Origin: Ignavibacteria bacterium | GTDB taxonomy: Bacteria > Bacteroidota > Ignavibacteria > Ignavibacteriales > Ignavibacteriaceae | Reading direction: 5' to 3' | NCBI GenBank assembly: GCA_017302895.1 | Contig: JAFLBV010000004.1 | Location: 248,001 to 312,000 of the forward strand | Length of the DNA: 64,000 nt | Part shown: one piece after another, positions 56,447-64,000 of the stretch | Layout: the number at the start of each line of letters is the position of its first letter | Numbering within the stretch: the first letter of the stretch is position 1 | Made by a program: the position numbers and the translations under genes | Notes under the pieces: generated by a model | What the model saw: the letters and a program-made list of their open reading frames with translations, nothing else | Told to the model about the DNA's origin: nothing | Databases searched by the model: none

Positions 56447-57003
56447 ATTTTCCCCTCTTTTTTAAGTTTTCTTAGTTCGTCCAATCCTTCATTCATTATC
56501 TTAACGACGGCTTTGGAGGAGATAGTGGCACCGGTGATAGTAACTATGTCATTGGGTGATTCGGCAGCACCCTTTTTCCCGACAATATGAGGATCAGGAT
56601 TCACCTTTTTGAACTGGTAGGTAAAACCCTCTTTGGTGATCTCTGAACCGAGACCGGGAGTCTCAACCTGCTCGATAACAGTAAGACCGGTAATCTTTTT
56701 CAGATCGGGTGTAACACCCATCATCAGCTTCACCAGTCCCTGAAATCCATTTCCCTTGCATGGGAAAGCGTAACCGATGACTTTTCCACTCCCATCCATT
56801 ACTTTATAGAGGTCTGAAGTAGTACCTGAGACTTTTTCCTGTTTTTTTCCGTCAGGATGAACGATAAATATCGCTCTCTCAGTCTCTTTCTGGGCATTCA
56901 ATTTAATCTGAGGATCAGCCCACTCGAAAATCTTTGCGAGCAGTCCACCCGAAATAGCTCCAATCACCAGGAGCGTAAGTAACATCTTAACTACAGTGTT
57001 CAT
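56443..57003 (-). CDS. rnfG: Rnf complex subunit G (flavinylated)
   Basis: Protein of 186 residues with one N-terminal membrane helix and an FMN-binding domain on the outside. The acceptor motif TITGATISS contains the likely FMN-Thr (T160). It overlaps rnfD by 4 bp and rnfE by 4 bp, so expression is tightly coupled. Confidence 0.94.
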   Translation of the reverse strand: MNTVVKMLLTLLVIGAISGGLLAKIFEWADPQIKLNAQKETERAIFIVHPDGKKQEKVSGTTSDLYKVMDGSGKVIGYAFPCKGNGFQGLVKLMMGVTPDLKKITGLTVIEQVETPGLGSEITKEGFTYQFKKVNPDPHIVGKKGAAESPNDIVTITGATISSKAVVKIMNEGLDELRKLKKEGKI

Positions 57004-57989
57004 TTTTCCGCTCCAAAAATTACAGGTTTTGTATATCTGTTTATAAGCGGTACAAATCCGTTCATAATCAATATTGCGTACATTACACCTTCGGGAAGTC
57101 CGCCAAAAAGCCTGATCATTATTACGATCAGTGAGATGCAGACACCATAAATCCAGATCCCCTTGTTTGTAACTGGAGATGTAACCCAGTCGCTCGCCAT
57201 GTAAACAGCACCAAACATGAAACCACCCATAAAAAGATGGTGAAATGGCGATGCAAATTTTCCGGGGTCAAGAAGCCAGAATATCCCAGCGAAAAGTATC
57301 ATTCCCAGAATCATCGCGACAGGAACCCGCCAGTTCAAAACCTTCATTACAACCAAAAAGATCATCCCAAGCAGTATTGCAAGGGCGGAAGTTTCGCCGA
57401 TCGATCCGCCGACATTTCCGAGGAAAAGTGACATCAGGTCAATTCCACCTTTGGATGCGATCGCTTCAAACTTATACTGACTTAATGGTGTCGCCGAGGT
57501 CACTGCATCAACGGCCATAGACGGGGGTGTCCATGTCGTTGTCGCCACGGGATACGCAGCCTGTAAAAACGCCCTGCCCACAAGAGCCGGATTGAATATG
57601 TTATATCCCAGTCCACCAAACACTTCCTTTCCGAATCCAATTGCCACGACAGACCCGATAAAAGCGAAGACAGGATTAAAGTTTGGAGGAAGTATCAATC
57701 CCAGCAGTAGACCGGTGATGACCGCACTTCCGTCCATCAAAGAAACTTTCTGCTTCCTGATATACTTGATGGCATACTCTGTCAGCAATGCTCCGGCAAT
57801 GGCAGAGGCAACAACTACGAGTTGGAACAATCCGAAATAGACGACCCCCATAACAAGCGGTGGAAGAAGTGATGCCACCACAAGCCACATCGCTTTTTGT
57901 GCACTCAATGAAGAATGGACATGCGGTGTACTCGTAAGAACGGGCTTCGATTTCAATTCAACTGTACTGCTGTTTTCCATATCAGGCAC
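57000..57989 (-). CDS. rnfD: Rnf complex subunit D (flavinylated)
   Basis: Membrane protein of 329 residues with about nine to ten helices. The motif VTSATPLS contains the probable FMN-Thr (T167). RnfD forms part of the ion path and shares the NqrB family. It overlaps rnfC by 8 bp and rnfG by 4 bp. Confidence 0.94.
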   Translation of the reverse strand: MPDMENSSTVELKSKPVLTSTPHVHSSLSAQKAMWLVVASLLPPLVMGVVYFGLFQLVVVASAIAGALLTEYAIKYIRKQKVSLMDGSAVITGLLLGLILPPNFNPVFAFIGSVVAIGFGKEVFGGLGYNIFNPALVGRAFLQAAYPVATTTWTPPSMAVDAVTSATPLSQYKFEAIASKGGIDLMSLFLGNVGGSIGETSALAILLGMIFLVVMKVLNWRVPVAMILGMILFAGIFWLLDPGKFASPFHHLFMGGFMFGAVYMASDWVTSPVTNKGIWIYGVCISLIVIMIRLFGGLPEGVMYAILIMNGFVPLINRYTKPVIFGAEK

Positions 57990-59322
57990 TCTTCCTTTCC
58001 TGAGACTTCAACCGGATTACCTCTTTTTTTCCAAGTCTTATCCATTGAACAAGAGGAATATTTGCGGGACACTCATATGCGCAGCAGCCACACTCCATGC
58101 AGACGAGGATTCCTGCAGATTCAGCATCTTCGAATCTTTGCAATTTTGAGAATTGTGACAAACGGGTTGGCAGGAGATTTACGGGACAAACCTCCACACA
58201 CTTTCCGCATCTCAGACACGGGATAGCCTCCTGGGGTTTCGATTCTACTTCGGTAAGTACCAGAATTCCTGATGTAGCTTTCATCACAGGAGCAGAGTAG
58301 TCATACAAATTCGCTCCCATCATTGGCCCTCCTGCAATCACTTTAATTGCTTCGGGCTTCAATCCGCCACAACATTCCAAAACATGCGATACCGGTGTTC
58401 CGATCGGGACAATCAGATTTTTTGCTTCACTAATTCCCTCGCCTGTTACATTCACAAAAGCAGTTATCTGAGGTTCACCCTCCACAACTGCTTTGTAAAC
58501 AGATACGGCTGTGCCGACATTTTGCATGACCACACCGACATCCATTGGCAGTTTTCCAGGGGGTACTTTTTTCCCGGTAACCGCATAAATCAGCATTTTC
58601 TCGGCGCCCTGCGGATATTTTACAGGCAACACTTCCACAACGATGTCTTTTCTGCTTTTGAGTTTGTCATTAAGTGCCTTTACTGCCTCAGGTTTATTGT
58701 CCTCGATGCCGATAACGCACTCAACCCCGAGAATTTTCATGAGAATTTCGACGCCACCGATCAGTTGGTCTGTGTATTCGAGCATTAAACGGTAGTCACG
58801 CGTCAGGTACGGTTCACATTCGGCACCGTTTATTATCAATTTTTCGATTTTTTTGCCGGGTGGCGGGGATAACTTGACAAACGCGGGAAATGCAGCCCCA
58901 CCCATGCCTACAATTCCGGCCTCTTTTATTCTTTGTAGGAGTTCTTCCTTCGTGGCTTTCCGGTAGTCAAGCGGCTCCTGATACAGCGGCTCACTATCTT
59001 CAGACACCGCAATTTCTATCACAGTTTTTGGGACGCCTGAGAGATGTGCGGTCTTCGCTATTTTTGTTACTGTTCCGGTTACAGGTGAATGTACCGGTGC
59101 TGAAATAAATCCATCGGACTCAGCAAGCAACTCACCCTTTCGCACAGGACTCCCTTTTTTGACGAGCAGTTTTGATTCCTTACCCGCATGCTGGGAAAGA
59201 GGAAGATAAACAGTCTTTGGACTTGGAATACTTTCAAATGGCTTATCCTTCGATAACTCTTTAGATTCCGCAGGATGCACTCCACCTTTGAAAGTCCCTT
59301 TAGTGCTAAATGATCTGAACAT
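57982..59322 (-). CDS. rnfC: Rnf complex subunit C
   Basis: Soluble subunit of 446 residues. It has an N-terminal biotinyl/lipoyl-like region (GELLAESDGFISAPVHSPVT), an NADH/FMN-binding domain (VGMGGAAFPAFVKL, INGAECEPYLTRDYRL) and two 4Fe-4S motifs near the C-terminus (CLRCGKCVEVCPVNLL, CMECGCCAYECPANI). It is the NADH-side module. It is the first gene of the operon; the 211-bp gap to the divergent membrane-protein gene must hold the operon promoter, but I see no motif I can defend. Confidence 0.95.
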   Translation of the reverse strand: MFRSFSTKGTFKGGVHPAESKELSKDKPFESIPSPKTVYLPLSQHAGKESKLLVKKGSPVRKGELLAESDGFISAPVHSPVTGTVTKIAKTAHLSGVPKTVIEIAVSEDSEPLYQEPLDYRKATKEELLQRIKEAGIVGMGGAAFPAFVKLSPPPGKKIEKLIINGAECEPYLTRDYRLMLEYTDQLIGGVEILMKILGVECVIGIEDNKPEAVKALNDKLKSRKDIVVEVLPVKYPQGAEKMLIYAVTGKKVPPGKLPMDVGVVMQNVGTAVSVYKAVVEGEPQITAFVNVTGEGISEAKNLIVPIGTPVSHVLECCGGLKPEAIKVIAGGPMMGANLYDYSAPVMKATSGILVLTEVESKPQEAIPCLRCGKCVEVCPVNLLPTRLSQFSKLQRFEDAESAGILVCMECGCCAYECPANIPLVQWIRLGKKEVIRLKSQERKSA

Positions 59323-59533
59323 TTATATACTTTTATTTGTGGCATCATTCTACATCAAAAATTATACCACGCCAAAACAGTCTTTGTAATTCAAATAGCC
59401 CTTTTTCATTCTGACGATTTTCAAAATCAATAAATATTTTCTATTTATTGATAAAATGTGACCTTTGATACTCTACACTCATTGTTATATTTGGAGTTTC
59501 AATTTCTAATTTTAATGGAGATATACAGAAAGA

Positions 59534-60181
59534 GTGAGCATAAAGAGATCAGCCGGAATCTGGAAAGAGACATTGTCGAGTGGCAGCTTTAAATGGTATT
59601 TTATCGCAACAGTCGTATTCAGTCTGGCATTGGCATACTTTGCACCGAGAGTGCTTGAATGGAATGAGTTCAGGAAGGGTTTCAGTTTTGATGATCCGCT
59701 GTTGACTTTGTTTTCGCCAATAGATCTCACATGGTTTACTTTTATCGCCCTATACGGGGGTGTTTTTATAACCTTTCACTATTTTTCAGATAAGCCCATC
59801 CGCTTTATGATGGGATTTCAGGCCTATTTTTTTCTGCTTGGCTCGCGTCTCGTGGCGATGACTTTTCTCCCGCTAAAAGCACCAGAGACTTTGATTCCCC
59901 TCTACGATCCGTTTATCTCATCGCTGAGTTCGGGAATCGTTCTTAAGCACGACCTCTTCTTTTCGGGACATTTCTCTGTAGCTATCCTTTTGAGCATGGT
60001 GGTTGCGGCGAAGATACGAAAATACATACTGGTTTTCCTCGCCCTGATTATGGCTGTCTTTATCCTGCTGCAACATGTCCACTACACAATCGATATCTTC
60101 GTTGCTCCTTTTTTCTCATTCGCCATCTGGAGAATGATAGTGGCATTCAACAAAAAGATTGGATTTACTCCCGAGGTTTAA
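59534..60181 (+). CDS. PAP2/sphingomyelin-synthase-like membrane protein
   Basis: Membrane protein of 215 residues with about six helices. The catalytic-type motifs are SGH at 144-146 (LFFSGHFSVAILL) and HYTIDI with H183 and D187, as in the PAP2_3 / sphingomyelin synthase group. It may transfer or hydrolyse a phospho-head group on a lipid. It starts at a GTG at 59534 in a purine-rich context. It is transcribed divergently from the rnf operon and convergently with the SurA-like gene, ending 1 bp from it. Confidence 0.78.
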   Translation: MSIKRSAGIWKETLSSGSFKWYFIATVVFSLALAYFAPRVLEWNEFRKGFSFDDPLLTLFSPIDLTWFTFIALYGGVFITFHYFSDKPIRFMMGFQAYFFLLGSRLVAMTFLPLKAPETLIPLYDPFISSLSSGIVLKHDLFFSGHFSVAILLSMVVAAKIRKYILVFLALIMAVFILLQHVHYTIDIFVAPFFSFAIWRMIVAFNKKIGFTPEV

Positions 60182-62044
60182 TCAGGGATTCAGACTCCTC
60201 TGTTTCATCCATACCTCCACCCAGTCGGTAAACGGTTTTGAAAGAGGAAATGCTGTAAGTTTGCCTCCGAATCCCATGTAACGGAAATATATTGAGTTGG
60301 TTTCGGTGACTTTCAAGTCTTCAATTTTTTTGATGTCAATCTCTGTTTTATACTTTTCTGCCAGACCTGCGGTATTGTTTACCATCGCTTTGAAATATTT
60401 TTGGAAACCCAGATCCCGTTTCAACTTGTCTTTCACTACTTCGTACTCTTCATCGTAAACGATGTCATCTGTTTTTTTGTCGACAAGTTTCAGAATCATA
60501 TATTCTTCCCCAACTTTGACGGGCCCGAATATCCTTCCCGGGTTTAGTTTAAGCGCGATGGTTCCTGCTTCACCATAATCAGCGGCGGGTACAAATTTGT
60601 CAGAGTTCCCGTTTATTTCTGAATTTCGGCTGCCGTTTACTTCTGCAGCTAAAAGGGAGAAATCGACTCCGGAATCGATCCTGGTCAGCATAGCAGAAAG
60701 CTGATCGAGGTTGCTGCTCACAGCACGGAGAAGCTTTATGTTTATGCCACCGGATTTACCCGAATTTCGCTTGATAAAGTAGTCCTTTACTTCCTCGTCA
60801 CTTATTTTAGCAGAATCCACATAAAGCATCTGGTAGGCATTTGACAGTGTAAAATCCCTCCATATGTTAAACTCACGCCGCACATCAGGTTTTTTATGCA
60901 AACCTCTTTTCATTGCTTCCTCAGCGAGCAGTTCGGATTCGATATAGTCCCGGGTCCAGTTCTTCACTTTTATCGACAACTTGTTTTTATCGATCGACTC
61001 AATCTCCCTCACATCACCTGCGAGGTAGTAGATAAAATCTTCGAGAGGATACTCCTTTCCATTATGGGAGAAGTATGGCAACTTTAATGAGTCTGCAGGA
61101 ATACTTTTTTTTATGAGATAGAAGTAATCACCTTTTAATGTCCACTTTGCATCTTTACTGAGCGACTCCCTGAAACTTTTATCATTTTCGTACATTTCTT
61201 TCAGTACGGAATGAAATCTATCGAGGAACAACGAGAAAAGTCTCGCATCTGTGTTGATTTTTAGTCCCTTGAAGAAATCTTTTTTAAAAATCTTGTAGTA
61301 TTTGTCGGTGAGTCTTTCCACATAAAGTTTCTTCACACGGGCGAATTCATTTTCTATTTCAGTGGAGTTCTTAAAAGATGAGTCTCTTTTGAGATCAATC
61401 TTGAAGATATACCACATATTGTTAAATTGAACCGGTTCGGTATATTCTCCCGGCTTTTTCTGATAAAGTTTTGATTCAATATCGTAATCAAACATGCCGT
61501 AGGTATAGGTGAGCATATTCTCGAATGCACGCTCGCCGTAAATGCCAAAGAAAAGTGAATCGAACGAAACACCTGATTTGAGGATATCAAAGGCCCTGTT
61601 AATTTCATTTTCATTACTGTTTCTAATTGCCCTTAGTTCGATCTTTGTGATCGCCTTCGCCATTTCATTTGCAAGGGTCTGTTGGGTCTGATCAATCCGG
61701 TCGATAATCTCCACTTTGAAAAGGGCATCGCTCGCGAACAGTTTCTCAAACTGGTCTATTCTTTTTTTGACATCTTTGATGGTGTCAAGCCTGAGTATTT
61801 CAGCTTCGAGAGCGAACAGCTTCTCAGCAGCCACGGTGTAAATCAGTTCCTCCTTCAGCGCACTTTGTGCCCCCTTAACATGAGCAAGATACTTTGGCGT
61901 CATCTCATAGCGGAGTATAAATTCCTTGTCGGTTATCTCCCTGTCACCGATCTTCGCCACCACATCCTTTTTTAATTGTGCAGTAATTGAGGATGAAAAC
62001 AGGAGGGACAAAATTAAAATATGGAGTAGAGGCTTAATTTTCAT
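60182..62044 (-). CDS. SurA-like periplasmic peptidyl-prolyl isomerase
   Basis: Protein of 620 residues with a signal peptide (about 1-22, ending SITAQ), a SurA/PpiC-type N-terminal chaperone segment (VVAKIGDREITDKEFILRYE) and two parvulin-like regions (about 130-225 and 435-545). Conserved parvulin residues are only partly kept, so chaperone action may matter more than isomerase activity. It would help fold outer-membrane and exported proteins, which fits the barrel and sorting-domain proteins in the window. It is monocistronic. Confidence 0.78.
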   Translation of the reverse strand: MKIKPLLHILILSLLFSSSITAQLKKDVVAKIGDREITDKEFILRYEMTPKYLAHVKGAQSALKEELIYTVAAEKLFALEAEILRLDTIKDVKKRIDQFEKLFASDALFKVEIIDRIDQTQQTLANEMAKAITKIELRAIRNSNENEINRAFDILKSGVSFDSLFFGIYGERAFENMLTYTYGMFDYDIESKLYQKKPGEYTEPVQFNNMWYIFKIDLKRDSSFKNSTEIENEFARVKKLYVERLTDKYYKIFKKDFFKGLKINTDARLFSLFLDRFHSVLKEMYENDKSFRESLSKDAKWTLKGDYFYLIKKSIPADSLKLPYFSHNGKEYPLEDFIYYLAGDVREIESIDKNKLSIKVKNWTRDYIESELLAEEAMKRGLHKKPDVRREFNIWRDFTLSNAYQMLYVDSAKISDEEVKDYFIKRNSGKSGGINIKLLRAVSSNLDQLSAMLTRIDSGVDFSLLAAEVNGSRNSEINGNSDKFVPAADYGEAGTIALKLNPGRIFGPVKVGEEYMILKLVDKKTDDIVYDEEYEVVKDKLKRDLGFQKYFKAMVNNTAGLAEKYKTEIDIKKIEDLKVTETNSIYFRYMGFGGKLTAFPLSKPFTDWVEVWMKQRSLNP

Positions 62045-62120
62045 AGTTATTTTGTTGTTTTATAATAGTCAATATTTCACGAAGTTTAGACGCTTGATTT
62101 TATTAATTACATCTGAGAAA

Positions 62121-63950
62121 ATGGAAAACAAAAAGAAATATCCTTTATCTTTCTATCTCCTGACAGTCCTCGCACCGTTCGTCCTTATCGCATTGCTCGA
62201 AGTGGTGCTGCGCGTAAGTGGATATGCAAAGGATGAACCTGTATTCATTACCGTACCGGGTACCGAAGAAAAACTCCTGATGCTTAACCCGGACCTTACC
62301 CGTCGATATTTCAAGGGATCGCAATTTGTCCCCCATTCCATAAACGATGTTTTTCTAAAAGATAAAGACCCAAACACGCTCAGGATTTTTATCCTCGGGG
62401 AGAGCAGTGCCGCAGGATTTCCCTATGAACCGAACGGCTCATTCTCCAGATTTCTCGATCTCAAGCTCAAACTTTTGTATCCACAAAAAAAGTTTGAAGT
62501 CGTAAATTTAGGAATTGCGGCGATCAATTCTTATGCAATTTTGGATATACTCGAAGATGTAATAGCCCAAAAACCTGATCTGGTTCTCGTCTATACGGGT
62601 CATAATGAATATTACGGCGCTTTGGGTGCTGCTTCACAAACAGGGATCGCGAGTTCTCCGGGTGTAACGAGATTTATGCTTAAGGCAGGCAATCTTAAAG
62701 TAATGAAATTGATAGGCTCCATTTTTTCTTCCTCCCCGGGTAATCTCTCGGAATCACAAGGATTGATGGAGGCGCTTGCAAAAGATAAACTGATTCCCAT
62801 TGGTTCAGATCTTTATAATGCAGGAGTGGAACAGTTCAGATACAATCTTTCTGAAATCCTCACCGCACTTAAGAAAAATAATATCCCCGTAATTGCAAGT
62901 ACCCTGGTTTCCAATCTGGCAGACCAGCCACCCTTCTATCCCGAACTCTCGGGTGCCGGGAAAGCATGGGATGAAGCCAACCAACTACTAAAGTCAGGAA
63001 AGTCCACAGAGGCTTCGGTAAAGTTTCTCGAAGCAAAAGAGCTGGATGAACTGAGATTCAGGGCTCCGAAAGAATTTAACAAAATTATTATGGAGAACGC
63101 TGCTGCGCTGAATTTTTCGGTGGTAAAAGCTGATTCGGTTTTTTCTGCTCGAAGTGAAAATGGTGTCCCCGGGAAATCGCTGATGGTTGATCATCTCCAT
63201 CCGAATCTTACCGGTTACAATTTGCTGGCAGATATTTTTCTTGATGCTATCATCAAATCGGGAAAGATTTCCGGGTCGCCTGCAATTCAACCCGGTAGCG
63301 AATCACTGGACAGTCTGGTTTTTTCAAAATTTGCGTTTTCTCAACTTGATTCACTGATTGCAGAATACAGATTAGCCGGGATAATGTCGCAATGGCCCTT
63401 CGTGAGAAACGGAAAGAAACTGACTCTCGAACAGATAAGGAAACCCGTAACAATGCTCGATTCCCTGGCTTTGATGTCGGCAAAAGGAGATATCAAATGG
63501 CATGACGCCCACATAAAAGCTGCACAGTATTTTACAACCATAAATGATCCTTCCGGAATGGAAAAAGAATTCAGGGTTTTGATCTCGCAATTCCATTACC
63601 AGACCACATTCTACGATATGCTGGCAGATGCATTCCTTCAAATTAAACTCTATTCCGAAAGTGGCAGAATATTTCGGGAAAGTTATGCCGTTAAACCCGG
63701 AGCATTCTCTACAAAATGGCTCGGTATTCTTGCTCTGAATGACGGTAAGGCTGAAGAAGCCAAAAAATGGTTGAGTGAAAGCCTTAATTACAACGGAAAT
63801 GATGCCCAGACACTCTACAATCTTTCAGGAGCATACATCAACCTGAAAGATTACTCATCCGCAAAAACTTATATCACCCGCTGCCTTCAGGTCGATCCCC
63901 ACTTGCCCGGAGCTGCCCAACTCGCAGAACAACTGAAGAACATAAGGTAG
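62121..63950 (+). CDS. Membrane-anchored SGNH/GDSL hydrolase with TPR region
   Basis: Protein of 609 residues from the ATG at 62121 (the frame is open to 61926, but an ATG followed by Lys-rich residues and a membrane helix is the natural start). One membrane helix (about 10-31) is followed by an SGNH hydrolase domain: S95 in ILGESSAAG, the GIAAINSYA block, the Asn in YTGHNEYYG, and the Asp/His pair in DHLHPNLTGYN. The last 180 or so residues are TPR-like (YNGNDAQTLYNLSGAYINLK). It is likely an esterase or acetyl-hydrolase on the outer face of the membrane. Its 5' end is divergent from the SurA-like gene. Confidence 0.83.
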   Translation: MENKKKYPLSFYLLTVLAPFVLIALLEVVLRVSGYAKDEPVFITVPGTEEKLLMLNPDLTRRYFKGSQFVPHSINDVFLKDKDPNTLRIFILGESSAAGFPYEPNGSFSRFLDLKLKLLYPQKKFEVVNLGIAAINSYAILDILEDVIAQKPDLVLVYTGHNEYYGALGAASQTGIASSPGVTRFMLKAGNLKVMKLIGSIFSSSPGNLSESQGLMEALAKDKLIPIGSDLYNAGVEQFRYNLSEILTALKKNNIPVIASTLVSNLADQPPFYPELSGAGKAWDEANQLLKSGKSTEASVKFLEAKELDELRFRAPKEFNKIIMENAAALNFSVVKADSVFSARSENGVPGKSLMVDHLHPNLTGYNLLADIFLDAIIKSGKISGSPAIQPGSESLDSLVFSKFAFSQLDSLIAEYRLAGIMSQWPFVRNGKKLTLEQIRKPVTMLDSLALMSAKGDIKWHDAHIKAAQYFTTINDPSGMEKEFRVLISQFHYQTTFYDMLADAFLQIKLYSESGRIFRESYAVKPGAFSTKWLGILALNDGKAEEAKKWLSESLNYNGNDAQTLYNLSGAYINLKDYSSAKTYITRCLQVDPHLPGAAQLAEQLKNIR

Positions 63951-64000
63951 AATTGTATCAAAGAGGAATAACCCATAATTAGTGATACCCCCGAAGAGGG

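Noticed and set aside
61926..62120. N-terminal extension of the SGNH hydrolase
   Set aside because: The extra 65 residues overlap the SurA-like gene on the other strand, and the ATG at 62121 is directly followed by a normal membrane anchor.

Overview
The window looks like a chromosomal segment of a bacterium from the Bacteroidota/Chlorobiota/Ignavibacteria group, most likely an Ignavibacteria-type organism. The evidence is three secreted proteins ending in a type IX secretion C-terminal sorting domain (two with the NYPNPFNP signature), a TonB-dependent receptor with a carboxypeptidase-regulatory-like N-terminus, a TPR lipoprotein / DUF4292 lipoprotein / EnvC-like gene trio, and moderate GC content. 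This placement is inference; no rRNA or tRNA gene was seen.

Layout. 1-6650: a chemosensory cluster (3' part of a chemoreceptor, CheA with a C-terminal receiver, CheB, a receiver-histidine kinase) with an alpha/beta hydrolase 1 bp downstream. 6651-24944: housekeeping genes (C69 dipeptidase, malic enzyme, tyrS, a YraN nuclease-like protein, a ferredoxin-like protein, a HisN-like phosphatase, a DUF4143 ATPase behind a 33-bp periodic repeat, thrS, a TlpA-like protein, carAB). 25163-28032: a sorted secreted protein, a thioredoxin and a decayed histidine kinase fragment. 28122-31439: a four-subunit ferredoxin-dependent 2-oxoacid oxidoreductase operon with an unrecognised small Cys-containing protein at its end. 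31730-42623: TonB receptor, ferredoxin plus geranylgeranyl-reductase-like flavoprotein, envelope genes, and another sorted protein. 42680-43230: an array of nine short palindromic repeats with nearly CRISPR-like spacing. 43287-49340: a 2017-residue beta-helix surface protein flanked on both sides by the same set of repeats in the same order. 49864-59322: a continuous eleven-gene operon on the minus strand, rnfCDGEA - NusG_II protein - apbE - rnfB - rseC - nfnA - nfnB. 59534-64000: a PAP2/sphingomyelin-synthase-like membrane protein, a SurA-like periplasmic foldase and an SGNH hydrolase with TPRs.

How it fits together. Ferredoxin is the common currency. The 2-oxoacid oxidoreductase would reduce ferredoxin, Rnf would couple ferredoxin oxidation by NAD+ to ion transport, and NfnAB would use ferredoxin plus NADH to make NADPH, which malic enzyme could also supply. 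ApbE in the same operon would attach FMN to RnfG and RnfD, both of which carry recognisable acceptor motifs. Putting Rnf, its maturation factor, a Tat-exported Cys-containing NusG_II protein and the bifurcating transhydrogenase in one transcription unit is the most interesting arrangement here. The CRISPR-like palindromic array and the 33-bp periodic repeat upstream of the ATPase gene are the most interesting non-coding signals.
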